64,000 bases of DNA from Onstottus_B sp049273855 (GCA_049273855.1 JBASRN010000022.1:15888-79887), one strand, 5' to 3'; counted from the first letter of the stretch, positions 35,192 through 44,873 are shown. Notes: generated by a model not told the origin, from the sequence alone. Numbers and translations are program-made.

Positions 35192-35689
35192 ATGTTCGAA
35201 CTTAAACCGCTAAACAAAGAAGCGATCCCTGCAGCTCTCGAGAAGGCGATGCGGTATCGACTGCTCAACGAGCCGGGCGCGGCCGAGAGCATCTGTCTGG
35301 ACGTGCTACGGATTGAGCCGGAGAATCAACAAGCTCTGGTGACGCTTGTACTGGCGATGACCGATCGATTGGCGAAAGACTATGCGGTCGGCGACGCGCA
35401 AATTCGGGATGTGCTGGCGCGGCTTCGAGATGAGTACGAGCGAACCTACTACACCGGAATATTTTGGGAGCGGCGCGCGAAAGCTCGACTCACCAAGGGC
35501 ACACCCGGAGCGGAGTTTGCGGCTTATGATTGGTTCCGCGAAGCGATGAACTGGTTCGCGAAAGCCGAAGCGCTCCGCCCGGCTGGGAACGACGACGCGA
35601 TACTCCGATGGAACTCCTGCGCACGAATCATAACGGCTAACAATCTTACTACGAGGCCCGAGGAGTACGCAGAGCACTTCCTTGAGTAG
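35192..35689 (+). CDS. TPR-like protein
   Basis: A 165-aa all-helical soluble protein with TPR-type spacing (ALEKAMRYRLLNEPGAAESI; CLDVLRIEPENQQALVTLVL; AMNWFAKAEALRPAGNDDAI). AAGGTCAGGAG lies just before the ATG. It follows frdD by 41 bp and may be in the same transcript, so it could act in assembly or regulation. There is no direct evidence for that. Confidence 0.7.
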   Translation: MFELKPLNKEAIPAALEKAMRYRLLNEPGAAESICLDVLRIEPENQQALVTLVLAMTDRLAKDYAVGDAQIRDVLARLRDEYERTYYTGIFWERRAKARLTKGTPGAEFAAYDWFREAMNWFAKAEALRPAGNDDAILRWNSCARIITANNLTTRPEEYAEHFLE

Positions 35690-35806
35690 TCAATCCCAAC
35701 TGGTCGACGCCCGCGGAAGTCAGAAAGTAGCTCAACGCGGAGGCGTGTCCAGGCGTGATCACCTGCTACTCAAGCCAGCCCTACCACTGCTAAACCACAG
35801 CATTGA

Positions 35807-36703
35807 TCAAGCTGCGGGAGCCTTGCGCAAACTGGCGACCTTTGAGGCGGCAACGAACAGGAGAGAAAGCGCAATGCACGCCGCAAGCTCGTACTGAAGG
35901 TAGAGTGCCGTGTCGCGCTTCCCTGTCAAACGAATTCTGCCTGACCATCGCTGATCAAACATCCTGAGGATCTCGAACCACGAGCAAAGACCAAACGCCG
36001 TGGTTGCGATGAAGAACGCAAGTAAGTCTTTCGGTAGCGTCGAGAACAAGTTGTTCAGTCGGACCGAAGCCAGGTCACGGCGTGCCTCAGGGCGGCGCTG
36101 CGTGAGCGCGAGGAAAATCCCGGCTGCGGCGATGAACGCGATGACTCCGAGAAAATCGTAAAATAAATCGTTCGCTGTGTCGTCCCAGGTGTGGATACGA
36201 GTGAAATCCCCGTAGAACAGCTCATCCCAGAGCTCAAGGATCTCATACCAGCCGCAATAGGTGAAGGCTACGGATGTCGAAAGAAAAGCGAGGAGTCGGC
36301 CAGAGAGCCTGAATCCGATTCGCATTGTACCTGCGCTCAACAACCAATATGCTGCGATTGCCGAAAAGCCCGAACCAGCAAAGTGCGCGAACTCATCGTA
36401 ATCTCTCAACGGCCCGAACGGATTGCCGTACAACCCGAGCTTGTTACCCAAAATATCGACTGCCACCGCGGCAGCAAGGGAGAAAACGACAAAAAGCGGG
36501 GCGGCCAGTTTCTGTCGAAACCTGAAATAGAGATAGAAGAATACTAGCAGCGAACAGGTGTACAAAGTGTTGACCAGCCACTCGCGATACGGCAGCCTGA
36601 TCAACAACATTGACTTGCCGGCGAAGCTCAATATGCAAAACGCGTAGAATTCAATCTGTCTGTAGATCCACTTGGCGGTCGGCGCGGCGGCGACGTTTTC
36701 CAT
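35807..36703 (-). CDS. Polytopic membrane protein, DUF2238/YjdF-like
   Basis: A 298-aa protein with about eight membrane helices. ATG 36703 is chosen because GGGAG lies 8 bp upstream. A GTG at 36718 is possible. Conserved polar residues sit in DYDEFAHFAGSGFSA, WYEILELWDELFYGD and WDDTANDLFYDFLGV. This D-x-x-x-H plus WD-x-x-xD pattern resembles DUF2238 membrane proteins. Unlike most of that family, a second WFEILRMFDQRW copy occurs in the C-terminal third. The role is unknown. Confidence 0.6.
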   Translation of the reverse strand: MENVAAAPTAKWIYRQIEFYAFCILSFAGKSMLLIRLPYREWLVNTLYTCSLLVFFYLYFRFRQKLAAPLFVVFSLAAAVAVDILGNKLGLYGNPFGPLRDYDEFAHFAGSGFSAIAAYWLLSAGTMRIGFRLSGRLLAFLSTSVAFTYCGWYEILELWDELFYGDFTRIHTWDDTANDLFYDFLGVIAFIAAAGIFLALTQRRPEARRDLASVRLNNLFSTLPKDLLAFFIATTAFGLCSWFEILRMFDQRWSGRIRLTGKRDTALYLQYELAACIALSLLFVAASKVASLRKAPAA

Positions 36704-36870
36704 AGTCAACACTCCCACGACAAGGTGGCTCCAAGTTTCGAGAGCATACCAAAAACGATCTGACCGCGCAGGCGCTTAGAGCTCGACTGACTGGTTTTGG
36801 TTGCTCGAGCCTCCATGGTCAGACTTCCATCGTTCGTGATAATTTGTCGATCACCGTCTCAAAGAAAAAC

Positions 36871-38085
36871 ATGGCCTCGACTGTCCCTGACAACATCGGT
36901 GCAAACAACCAGGCACTCGTTGCTGAGCTTCGGCGGTTTTCCACATTCGAAGAGCTGCGGGGGTCTCCATTCTATCGCTCACACGAAGCGGAGATTCGCA
37001 AACTGCTGGACGAACCGCGGGTCTACGTTGTCCCCGAGGCTCGACCGCGCTTGCGATCGTTTCTCAGGGTGGTGGAATGGAACGTCGAACGCGGCGCGCG
37101 CCTCAGTGGAATCATTGAAGCCTTAAATCATCACCCGGTGCTCCGGTTTGCGGACCTGTTGCTGTTGAACGAGCTTGACGACGGAATGGTTCGCTCGGGG
37201 AACGTCAACGTCGCCGTTGAGTTGAGTCGCGCCCTCGAAGCTCACGCAGTGTATGGAGTCGAGTACCTCGAGTTGACCAAGGGTGCTAGTCACGAGCTGA
37301 ACTTGCCGGGCGACAACACCGCCGCGCTGCATGGCAACGCGATACTCACTAGGTACTCATTCTCGAAACCCGAAGTTGTGCGCTTGACCCGTTGTGAGAA
37401 CAATTTCGAGAGCACAGAACGAAGATTGGGCGGACGCATCGGCCTCTTAGTCGATCTCGAAATCACGGGGGCCCACTTAACCGTTGCTACAACTCATTTG
37501 GATGTCGTAGACTCTCCGCGCTGTCGAGCCAAACAGATGCGCGCGATGCTTGAAGCACTGGATCGGCGTGTCAAACCTCCGTGCGCGGGTGTCTCCAGTA
37601 TCGTCGTTGGCGGCGATCTGAATACTCATACCTTCGCCCGCGGCGGGCGGCTGCGAACGATGAAGAACACGGCGCTTATTCTTGGCAGCAAGCCCCAAAG
37701 CCTTTCGGATCGCCTGCTAAACCCCGAGCGTATAGAGCCAGCCTTGGGCCAGTTCTCGCGCTTCGGTTACGAGACCAGCGGTCTGAACGATCGCGAGCCA
37801 ACCAGCCGAAGCGTAGTGTCTGCGCTTGATGATTCCAGCCGTCTACCGCTGCCGATGAAGTGGTGGGTGCGAAAGCGCGTACCCCCCGAGGGCTTGCTTC
37901 TGGAGTTCCGCCTCGACTGGTTGGCTGCTCGGGGGTTGAAGCCGCTCGCGAGTTGTGAGGCCACCGACCGAGACACGGGTGTTCCAAGCATAGCTGCACA
38001 AACGATCGCCGGACTTACTCAAGAAGGACAACCCCTCTCCGATCACGATCCGATCGTGGTTGACATGAAGGTTCCTCGCCCATGA
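36871..38085 (+). CDS. Endonuclease/exonuclease/phosphatase (EEP) family protein
   Basis: A 404-aa protein from ATG 36871. A TTG at 36844 is an alternative, and neither has a strong ribosome site. EEP motifs appear in order: WNVERGARL, LLNELDDGM, HGNAILTRY, TTHLDVVDSP, VGGDLNTHT and the terminal SDHDPIVV. These are the metal and phosphate ligands of the DNase I-like fold. An N-terminal helical extension of about 75 residues precedes the domain. There is no signal peptide. The substrate could be nucleic acid, phosphoinositide-like lipid or another phosphodiester. Confidence 0.8.
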   Translation: MASTVPDNIGANNQALVAELRRFSTFEELRGSPFYRSHEAEIRKLLDEPRVYVVPEARPRLRSFLRVVEWNVERGARLSGIIEALNHHPVLRFADLLLLNELDDGMVRSGNVNVAVELSRALEAHAVYGVEYLELTKGASHELNLPGDNTAALHGNAILTRYSFSKPEVVRLTRCENNFESTERRLGGRIGLLVDLEITGAHLTVATTHLDVVDSPRCRAKQMRAMLEALDRRVKPPCAGVSSIVVGGDLNTHTFARGGRLRTMKNTALILGSKPQSLSDRLLNPERIEPALGQFSRFGYETSGLNDREPTSRSVVSALDDSSRLPLPMKWWVRKRVPPEGLLLEFRLDWLAARGLKPLASCEATDRDTGVPSIAAQTIAGLTQEGQPLSDHDPIVVDMKVPRP

Positions 38086-38685
38086 AATGTGCCGCTGGGG
38101 CCGATTCGATTTGACGTTTGATCTTGCGTGCATTGGGTTTACCAAGAGCGCTGTCGCAAACTCCTATCGCTGCCAACCCCTTCAATCTGACCGAACCGCG
38201 TAAGCACGGTGACCGAAGCTTGGTTGCGACACGCTCTCACAGAGACCGGACGATGACATCGAAGTCCCGTTGCATGAATAGTTAGCCCGAACGGATCCGA
38301 GGCGCTGCGTGCTTGGCATTGAGCTTGTATATTCACTCGCTGCGCTGAACCACTTCGACCTTTATCCCCGATCGAGCACGTTTAGAGGTTGAGGCTGGAC
38401 GCGAGACGACTTTGTCAGGGTGGATGTCAACAATCACCGCAGTGCCTCCGAGACCCCGTTAAGTGATGTTAGGCGCGGCAGCGAGATACGAAGCTGAAAG
38501 GAGAGCAAAATCATGACCGATGTAAGAACCTGCAGCGGAACGATCTGGGAGACGGGCTGTAGCAAGCTCCGGCTCTTGTGATGGGGCTTTCCATTTAAAA
38601 GACTGGACGCCAACCCGCAGTGCGCGATCGGGTCCAGCAGAGTCAGTCGAGCGGGGACAGGTCTCTGCTCGGTGAGCAGGAAGAA
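38086..38685. other. 600-bp gap, no recognised gene
   Basis: A 22-codon ORF at 38514 has GGAGA upstream but no supporting features. No array or clear terminator is seen. The HD-GYP promoter should lie near the right end. Part of the region reads like degraded sequence. Confidence 0.35.
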
Positions 38686-41157
38686 ATGGTTTCGATAGAA
38701 CCGATCAAGAGCGATCTCAGAAGCTACGGGCCCAAGGGTGTAGCTCTGCTCGTCTGCCTTACTGTGGTTGCCAGTGCGTTGCTGGCGGTCTCGGTCGCAG
38801 GGGTTGTAACGGAGCCGACCGAGTTTATCCTGTTCTGGGCGGCGCTGGCGCTTGTCATCGCTTTTACGTCTGCTCGCCGTCCAATTCGTTTCCCTGGCAC
38901 GAACACAGGCGTTTCGGTCTCCGAGGCGCTGATGTTTCTCGGCGTGATAATGCTTGGGCCGTATCACGGTACGCTGCTAGCCGTATTCGAGATGCTGGTG
39001 GCGGTAAAGCGATTGAAAATTAAACCGAGCTTGCAACTGTTCAACCTTTCGAACATAACGATCTCGTTTTTTGTAGCCGGGAAGCTCTACTACGCGCTTT
39101 CTGACTTTCTCGTGACGCACCAGCTTGCGGAAGGCCTGGGTCAAGCTGTGCTCGCATTCGCGTTGCCGCTGATCGGTCTCGCCTTCGCACATTACCTTCT
39201 TCACATTCTGGTGTTGGCGGCGATGTCTGCCGCGCGTGGAACACATAAGGGACAGGCAGTGCGCGACACCCTGCCCTGGGAGCCGGTGACCTATCTGGCG
39301 TGCGCCACGATAGCCGGAATGGTGCACTACGCATTCCTCAATAAGGGACTGGTGACGACGGCGGTGCTGCTCGTCCTCGTGTTGCCGATCCCGATCATCA
39401 TCTACTACACGTTTAAGACCTATCACGATAAGCTCGGCGAGCAAGAGAGTCACTACGGGGAGCTTACCAGCATTTACGATTCGATTCTCGAGATGCTGGC
39501 GATGGCGATCGATGCAAAGGACGACGTGACTCACGATCACATTCAGCGAGTGAAGCTGTTTGCTCGAAGGATGGGAGAGCGCGTCGGCCTGTCCGAACTG
39601 GAGATTGAAGCAGTGAAAGCAGGCGCCTTGCTACACGACATCGGCAAGATCGGAGTACCTGCGTATATCCTCAACAAGCCGGGCAAGCTCACAGAGCACG
39701 AGTTCGAGCAGATGAAGATGCACACCATAATTGGCGCGGACATGCTCTCGAACGTCGACTTTCGTTATCCGGTGGTGCCCATTGTGCGGCATCACCACGA
39801 GCGATGGGATGGCCGAGGCTATCCCGACGGATTGAAGGGCGAAGCAATACCTATAACCGCACGCATTCTCACGCTCGTCGATAACTACGATGCGCTACGT
39901 TCGGACCGGCCGTACAAGACCGGAATGACCCGCGAAGAGGCGCTAGCGTACATCAAGCAGAATGCGGGGACGTTCTTCGATCCAAAACTCGTTGAGATCT
40001 TTCTTGCGATGGCGGACGAACTTGAAGTTGAAGCGGCGAGCTTCAAAGCTCCGCCCAGCAACACGCGGAGCAAGTCAACCGCCACGATGACAAACGCGAA
40101 GCCGGCTGCCGGGCTTGAAGCCGAGCCTCAGCTTGATCGCGCGACGGCTGCCTTAAACTCGATAGCCGAAACCAATCAGCGCGTGACGGCGCTATACGAA
40201 ATGTCCCGCACTTTGTCGAGTATTCTGTCGGTCGAGGACACAGTGGCGATACTGACCAACCGGCTCTCGAAGCTTATACCTTTCACCACCTGCGCGATCT
40301 CGCTCTTCGATGCCACCCGCTCCGAGTTCGAAGTTGTCCATGCCGTCGGACTTAACGCCGAAAGATTCTCGAAGCGAAGAATGCCTGCCGAAGCAGGGAT
40401 AACCGGCTGGGTCATAACCAACCAGAGGCCGATGTTCAACACTAATCCCGTGCTCGACCTCGCTTTTCTTGGCTCAGAGACGGCAGGCGAGTACAAGGCC
40501 GTTATCGTTTATCCGCTGGTGAAGAACGGTGAAGCGCTGGGCGCAATCGCGCTTTACTCGACCGAGATCGCGGCCTACGGCAGCGAGCACATTCAATTGA
40601 TGGAGTCGGCTTCGCAGCCCGCATCCGACGCCATCCACAATGCGCTCACCTTCGAACAGGCGCAGCAGGCCGCGTTCACTGATCCGCTGACCGGGCTGGC
40701 CAGCCTTCGCGCAATTACCTCACAGTTCGAACGAGAACGATCGAGAAGCCAGCGGCTCGGCCTACCGCTTTCGCTGGTCGCGATCAGCGTTACCACGCTC
40801 GACGCGGCTGTTCTGATCGGCGAGAACGTACTCAACCAGCTCGGCAAACTCATAAGGCAGCAGGTGCGCGAGACCGACCTGGTCGCCCGCCACAGCGGCG
40901 ACACGTTTGTTGTGTTGTTGCCTGAAAGCGGCCAGGACGATGTAAGCGATGTGCGCCGCCGGATACGTGAGGCGGTCGAAGAGCTGGCTTTCGCCGGAGG
41001 CGTCTGTGTGAGTCTGGGTTCGGCTACTAGCCCCGGCGATGGCAGCAACTTCGCAGAGCTGTTCCGCGCCGCGACTCTCGACTGCGTTGCCGGCCGCGAC
41101 AGCCTCGATCTGATACCAGGTGACTTGGATCATGCGATAGCCGTCCAGATACGGTGA
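38686..41157 (+). CDS. Membrane HD-GYP phosphodiesterase with GAF and degenerate GGDEF domain
   Basis: An 823-aa protein from ATG 38686 (AGGAAG upstream). The frame extends to a GTG at 38620. Eight or so membrane helices occupy residues about 15-245. An HD-GYP domain follows with HDHIQRVKLFARR, LLHDIGKIGVP and HHERWDGRGYPDG, all catalytic residues present, so it should hydrolyse cyclic di-GMP. A GAF domain (about 510-660) is next. The C-terminal GGDEF-type domain starts DPLTGLASLRAI, but the signature is HSGDTF instead of GGDEF, so it is not a cyclase and may be allosteric. Confidence 0.9.
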   Translation: MVSIEPIKSDLRSYGPKGVALLVCLTVVASALLAVSVAGVVTEPTEFILFWAALALVIAFTSARRPIRFPGTNTGVSVSEALMFLGVIMLGPYHGTLLAVFEMLVAVKRLKIKPSLQLFNLSNITISFFVAGKLYYALSDFLVTHQLAEGLGQAVLAFALPLIGLAFAHYLLHILVLAAMSAARGTHKGQAVRDTLPWEPVTYLACATIAGMVHYAFLNKGLVTTAVLLVLVLPIPIIIYYTFKTYHDKLGEQESHYGELTSIYDSILEMLAMAIDAKDDVTHDHIQRVKLFARRMGERVGLSELEIEAVKAGALLHDIGKIGVPAYILNKPGKLTEHEFEQMKMHTIIGADMLSNVDFRYPVVPIVRHHHERWDGRGYPDGLKGEAIPITARILTLVDNYDALRSDRPYKTGMTREEALAYIKQNAGTFFDPKLVEIFLAMADELEVEAASFKAPPSNTRSKSTATMTNAKPAAGLEAEPQLDRATAALNSIAETNQRVTALYEMSRTLSSILSVEDTVAILTNRLSKLIPFTTCAISLFDATRSEFEVVHAVGLNAERFSKRRMPAEAGITGWVITNQRPMFNTNPVLDLAFLGSETAGEYKAVIVYPLVKNGEALGAIALYSTEIAAYGSEHIQLMESASQPASDAIHNALTFEQAQQAAFTDPLTGLASLRAITSQFERERSRSQRLGLPLSLVAISVTTLDAAVLIGENVLNQLGKLIRQQVRETDLVARHSGDTFVVLLPESGQDDVSDVRRRIREAVEELAFAGGVCVSLGSATSPGDGSNFAELFRAATLDCVAGRDSLDLIPGDLDHAIAVQIR

Positions 41158-41372
41158 CCTCGATTCTCTCCAATCAAATTTGGACCTAGTGGCCCGCCTT
41201 TGCCGCCCTCATCTCGTTTCCGATATTCCTTTCCAGGCCGGACTCGCACGTTATACCTAAGAGAAAAGCGCACGCAGGCCCCGTAAGCCGTCCGGGTAAT
41301 GCGCGTTGACACTCACCTTCTCAGGTGGCAACCTTGACCAGTCTTGAAGATGACGGAAGGTGAGCTGCTCGA

Positions 41373-42044
41373 ATGACCCTCGACGATCTAAAGATTGGAT
41401 TGATTGGCGGGACCGGCGAAGAGGGAAGGGGACTTGCGCTTAGATGGGCGCTCGCGGGCGCGCGAGTTACCATCGGATCACGCGCCATCGAGAAGGCGAA
41501 GACCACGGCGGATGAGTTGAACACGATCATAGGCGGTGATCGGATCGGCTATGCCACAAATCAGGTCGCGATTGCCCGTTCTGAGTTTGTGTTGCTGACC
41601 GTGCCGTTCGCGCACGCGGCTTCAGCTCTCGACGCTCACCGCCAGGATTTTCGTGAAGGCTCGATACTTCTGGACATCACTGTTCCGGTTTTGTTCGAGC
41701 AAGGTAGAGTGCTCCACGTCGACTTGCCCGAAGGTTCGGCAAGCGAGCACTTGCAGTCGCTGCTGCCTTCGTACGTTTCGCTGGTTGCTGCGTTCAAGAC
41801 CGAGCCGGCTCACTTGCTTGCCGATACGCACGAGCCCCTGGAGTGCGACTCGTTTGTAGCTAGCGATTCAAAAGAGGCGAAGACGCGAGTGATGAACGCA
41901 ATCAAGTTCATCGAAGGTCTCCGGCCAGTCGATGCCGGAACCTTGTACAGCGCGCGCGCGCTGGAGCGAATGACTGTGCTTGCGATAGGTATCAACCGTC
42001 GCTACAAAGTTAAGACCGCACGCTATCGAATAGTTGGTTTGTAG
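41373..42044 (+). CDS. npdG: NADPH:F420 oxidoreductase
   Basis: A 223-aa Rossmann protein that moves hydride between NADPH and coenzyme F420. The N-terminal IGLIGGTGEEGRGLALRWA and the SRAIEKA that follows the second strand match the F420-dependent NADP reductase family, where Ser-Arg binds the 2'-phosphate. LDITVPV and VAAFKTEPAHLL are family motifs. GGAAGGTGAG sits upstream of ATG 41373. It opens the F420 gene cluster. Confidence 0.87.
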   Translation: MTLDDLKIGLIGGTGEEGRGLALRWALAGARVTIGSRAIEKAKTTADELNTIIGGDRIGYATNQVAIARSEFVLLTVPFAHAASALDAHRQDFREGSILLDITVPVLFEQGRVLHVDLPEGSASEHLQSLLPSYVSLVAAFKTEPAHLLADTHEPLECDSFVASDSKEAKTRVMNAIKFIEGLRPVDAGTLYSARALERMTVLAIGINRRYKVKTARYRIVGL

Positions 42045-42126
42045 AGTCATGCGGGGTGCCACTATGCGCGCTCTCGACCCGCCATGCATTCGTTGAACGG
42101 GCGCAGCCGGAGGCCCAGCCGGAACT

Positions 42127-43077
42127 ATGAAGGTTACTGCCCTCGCTGGTGGAGTCGGTGCTTCGAAGTTCCTGGTGGGACTTGGCGATGTGATGCCCGC
42201 CGAAGACATCACCGTCATCGGCAACACCGGCGACGACATCGAGCTATTCGGGCTTCGCATCTGTCCTGACCTGGACACCGTCATCTACACCCTGGCCGGG
42301 ATGGTCAATCAAGAAACCGGGTGGGGATTGGTGGGCGATACGTTCGAGTCTTTGAACTGGCTGAGGCGCTACGGCGAGGCTTCGTGGTTCAATCTCGGCG
42401 ATCGTGATCTGGCCACACACCTTTATCGCACGAATCAGCTTCGTCTCGGCACCTCCCTCACCGAAGTTACCGATAAGATCCGATGCTCGCTCGGAGTCCG
42501 CTCGCGAGTACTTCCGATGAGCGATGCCTACACGCCGACGCGAGTCGTGACCGATGAGGGCGAGATGCACTTCCAGGAGTACTTCGTGCGTCGAAGGTGC
42601 GAGCCTCGCGTGACAGAGATTCGCTTTGATGGAATCGAGTCTTCCCTGCCTGCAACAGGTGTGCTGGATGCGATTCTTGAAGCCGACGTCGTGATTGTCT
42701 GCCCGAGCAATCCCGTTATCAGCATCGGTCCGATTCTCGCAGTGCCCGGCGTTCGGGACGCGCTGAGACGGACACAGGCCACGGTCGTCGGTATTACGCC
42801 AATCATCGGAGGTCGAGCGCTGAAAGGCCCGACCGCCGATATGCTTCGAGACCTCGGGCACGAGGTGTCGGCAACTGGCGTCGCAGGAATCTATCGTGAT
42901 TTCGTCAATATATTCGTGGTTGATGAAGCAGACGCAGCGAGCAAACCGCGAATCGAGATGTTCTGCAGGCGAGTGGTCGTAACGAATACCCTGATGAGCG
43001 GCTTTCAAGAGAAACAAGCTCTTGCTCGCCTGGTGATTGAAAGGGCGAGCGAACACCAAACCGGCGGAGCGACGTAA
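42127..43077 (+). CDS. cofD: CofD/FbiA, 2-phospho-L-lactate transferase family
   Basis: A 316-aa enzyme that joins the phospho-acid nucleotide made by CofC to FO, giving F420-0 or dehydro-F420-0. It shows the N-terminal ALAGGVGASKFLVGL, TVIGNTGDDIELFGLRICPD, SDAYTPTRVVTDEG, IVCPSNPVISIGPILAVPG and GITPIIGGRALKGP. Length is normal. It lies 82 bp after npdG. Confidence 0.93.
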   Translation: MKVTALAGGVGASKFLVGLGDVMPAEDITVIGNTGDDIELFGLRICPDLDTVIYTLAGMVNQETGWGLVGDTFESLNWLRRYGEASWFNLGDRDLATHLYRTNQLRLGTSLTEVTDKIRCSLGVRSRVLPMSDAYTPTRVVTDEGEMHFQEYFVRRRCEPRVTEIRFDGIESSLPATGVLDAILEADVVIVCPSNPVISIGPILAVPGVRDALRRTQATVVGITPIIGGRALKGPTADMLRDLGHEVSATGVAGIYRDFVNIFVVDEADAASKPRIEMFCRRVVVTNTLMSGFQEKQALARLVIERASEHQTGGAT

Positions 43078-43080
43078 CCC

Positions 43081-43407
43081 GTGTCAGATACCATCGCAAC
43101 GACCGCACTCACTTGCGTCAGACCGACCGGCGACCGAATAGATGTGGTCGTTGAGATCGGCGTGCCGTATCGAGCCGAGGACGGAGAGTGGGCCTGCGCG
43201 CTCTCGCTGGGAGCGCTGGAACTCGGGATGCCTCATGTAAAAGGCGACGACTCGCTGCAGGCACTGTGTCTCGCACTGTCGCTCGCAAGGCAGCTCTTGA
43301 CTTACTTTGCAGAAGACGGCGGGCGGATTCTCATAGCGGGAACCGAGAGCGAGTTTCCGATGGACTCCTATTTCTCGTGGACGACGAATGCCAAAACGGA
43401 TCGATGA
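43081..43407 (+). CDS. Small conserved-looking protein inside the F420 cluster
   Basis: A 108-aa acidic protein from GTG 43081, 3 bp after cofD and 6 bp before cofC, so it is almost certainly co-translated. Two-layer alpha/beta composition (DRIDVVVEIGVPYRAEDGEW; DDSLQALCLALSLARQLLTY). It resembles the DUF6968-like group of small bacterial proteins, but that is only a similarity in pattern. Its place between cofD and cofC makes a role in F420 metabolism plausible but unproven. Confidence 0.6.
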   Translation: MSDTIATTALTCVRPTGDRIDVVVEIGVPYRAEDGEWACALSLGALELGMPHVKGDDSLQALCLALSLARQLLTYFAEDGGRILIAGTESEFPMDSYFSWTTNAKTDR

Positions 43408-43413
43408 CTGGAG

Positions 43414-44112
43414 ATGACATTCTCCCGCAATATGAAGGCGCTCCTAATCCCACTCAAGGACCCAGCAAACGCCAAGAGCCGTCTCGCCGGTTTGCTTTTG
43501 GCCGATGAGCGGCGCCGGCTTGCGTGGGCTATGTTCGAAGACGTGAGCCGCGCGGTCTGTGCAACCACCAAGCCTGATCGTGTTGTCCTTGTATCGAACT
43601 TCGAACCCGCGATCGAACACGCGCGAAGCGTCGGCTGGGAGGTTCTGGTCGAAGCCTCTCAGCAGTCGGAAAGCGCTTCGGTTGACTGGGCATCCCGGGT
43701 GCTTGCCGAGCGCGGCTTCGACACAGTGATGCGGCTGCCAGCGGACATCCCGCTTGTTGAAGCGCGCGACATCGACGAACTGATCTCGGTCGAGCTTCGG
43801 GCTCCTGCCGCAGTGCTAGTTCCGTCGCGCGAAGGCACGGGCACGAATGCGATCCTCCGAACGCCGCCCGATCTGTTTCCATCGCGCTTCGGTCCGAACT
43901 CGCTCACGCTGCACAAACAAGAAGGGTTGCAAGCCGGCGTCGAGTGTCTGATCGTGACGAGCACGCGCATCGCGTTGGATATCGACGAACCGGTTGACCT
44001 GAAGGTGTTGCTTGAGACCGGCGGCAGCACGCAGACACTTTCGGTGCTGGCCGAGATGCGGATAGCTGGTAGGACAGTGCTGGGAGCGCGGCCGTCCCGG
44101 CCATCTGTCTAA
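43414..44112 (+). CDS. cofC: CofC, phospholactate/phosphoenolpyruvate guanylyltransferase
   Basis: A 232-aa nucleotidyltransferase. The N-terminal MKALLIPLKDPANAKSRLAG is the GTP-binding loop. MRLPADIPLVEARDIDEL holds the metal-binding Asp, and PSREGTGTNAILRTPP and FGPNSLTLHKQE are typical. Start ATG 43414 has GGAG directly adjacent. ATG 43432, which gives the usual MKALLIPLK start, is equally possible. Whether the acceptor is 2-phospholactate, PEP or 3-phosphoglycerate cannot be read from this. Confidence 0.88.
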   Translation: MTFSRNMKALLIPLKDPANAKSRLAGLLLADERRRLAWAMFEDVSRAVCATTKPDRVVLVSNFEPAIEHARSVGWEVLVEASQQSESASVDWASRVLAERGFDTVMRLPADIPLVEARDIDELISVELRAPAAVLVPSREGTGTNAILRTPPDLFPSRFGPNSLTLHKQEGLQAGVECLIVTSTRIALDIDEPVDLKVLLETGGSTQTLSVLAEMRIAGRTVLGARPSRPSV

Positions 44113-44117
44113 ACATT

Positions 44118-44873
44118 GTGAAGATTCCCGAGATCACAGTACTTGGCGTGCCCGGCTTGCCCGAAGTGGTAGCGGGCGATGACATCGGCGCGCTCATTAT
44201 TCAAGCTGTGAGCGAGGCAGATCTGGAAGTCCGCGACCGCGACATCTTCGTTGTCGCTCAGAAGATCGTCTCGAAATCGGAAGGCCGCAGCGTTCGACTC
44301 GATTCGATCGAGGCCTCGCCGCGCGCTCGCCAGTGGGCCGAGGCTTACGACAGAGATCCGCGGCTGGTCGAAGTCGTCCTGCGCGAATCCAAGCGCATCG
44401 TACGAATGGAACGCGGCGTCTGGATCGCCGAGACTCATCACGGCTTCGTCTGCGCGAACGCCGGAGTCGATGCATCAAACGTAGAGGAAGGCACGGCGCT
44501 TCTGCTTCCCGAAGACCCGGACGCTTCGGCGCGGCGAATTCAGAAGACACTCGAAAAAAGCTTCGTCGTGAGCGTGGCAGTGGTCGTCTCAGACACATTT
44601 GGCCGCCCCTGGCGTGAAGGGCTGATCAACGTTGCGATCGGCGTCGCGGGCCTCGCGCCGTTGATTGATTATCGCGGCGAGACAGATTCGCACGGCCGCC
44701 CACTTCGAGTGACGATCATAGCGGTAGCAGACGAGATTGCTTCCGCTGCGGAGCTTGTGATGAAGAAGAAAGACGGCGTTCCGGTGGCCATCATTCGAGG
44801 CTTCGACTACGACTCTCACGAAGCTTCGGGCCGGGAGTTGATACGCGCGCCGGAGCTCGACTTGTTTCGGTGA
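44118..44873 (+). CDS. cofE: CofE, coenzyme F420-0:L-glutamate ligase
   Basis: A 251-aa GTP-dependent ligase that adds the glutamate tail. Motifs are VLGVPGLPEVVAGDDIG, IFVVAQKIVSKSEG, GFVCANAGVDASN, VVVSDTFGRPWREGLINVAI and AIIRGFDYD. GTG 44118 follows cofC by 5 bp. No FbiB-type nitroreductase/FMN domain is fused. FO synthase genes are not in the window. Confidence 0.93.
   Translation: MKIPEITVLGVPGLPEVVAGDDIGALIIQAVSEADLEVRDRDIFVVAQKIVSKSEGRSVRLDSIEASPRARQWAEAYDRDPRLVEVVLRESKRIVRMERGVWIAETHHGFVCANAGVDASNVEEGTALLLPEDPDASARRIQKTLEKSFVVSVAVVVSDTFGRPWREGLINVAIGVAGLAPLIDYRGETDSHGRPLRVTIIAVADEIASAAELVMKKKDGVPVAIIRGFDYDSHEASGRELIRAPELDLFR

Noticed and set aside
38514..38582. 22-codon ORF with GGAGA upstream
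   Set aside because: Too short and without neighbours or features to support it. Mentioned only as part of the gap.
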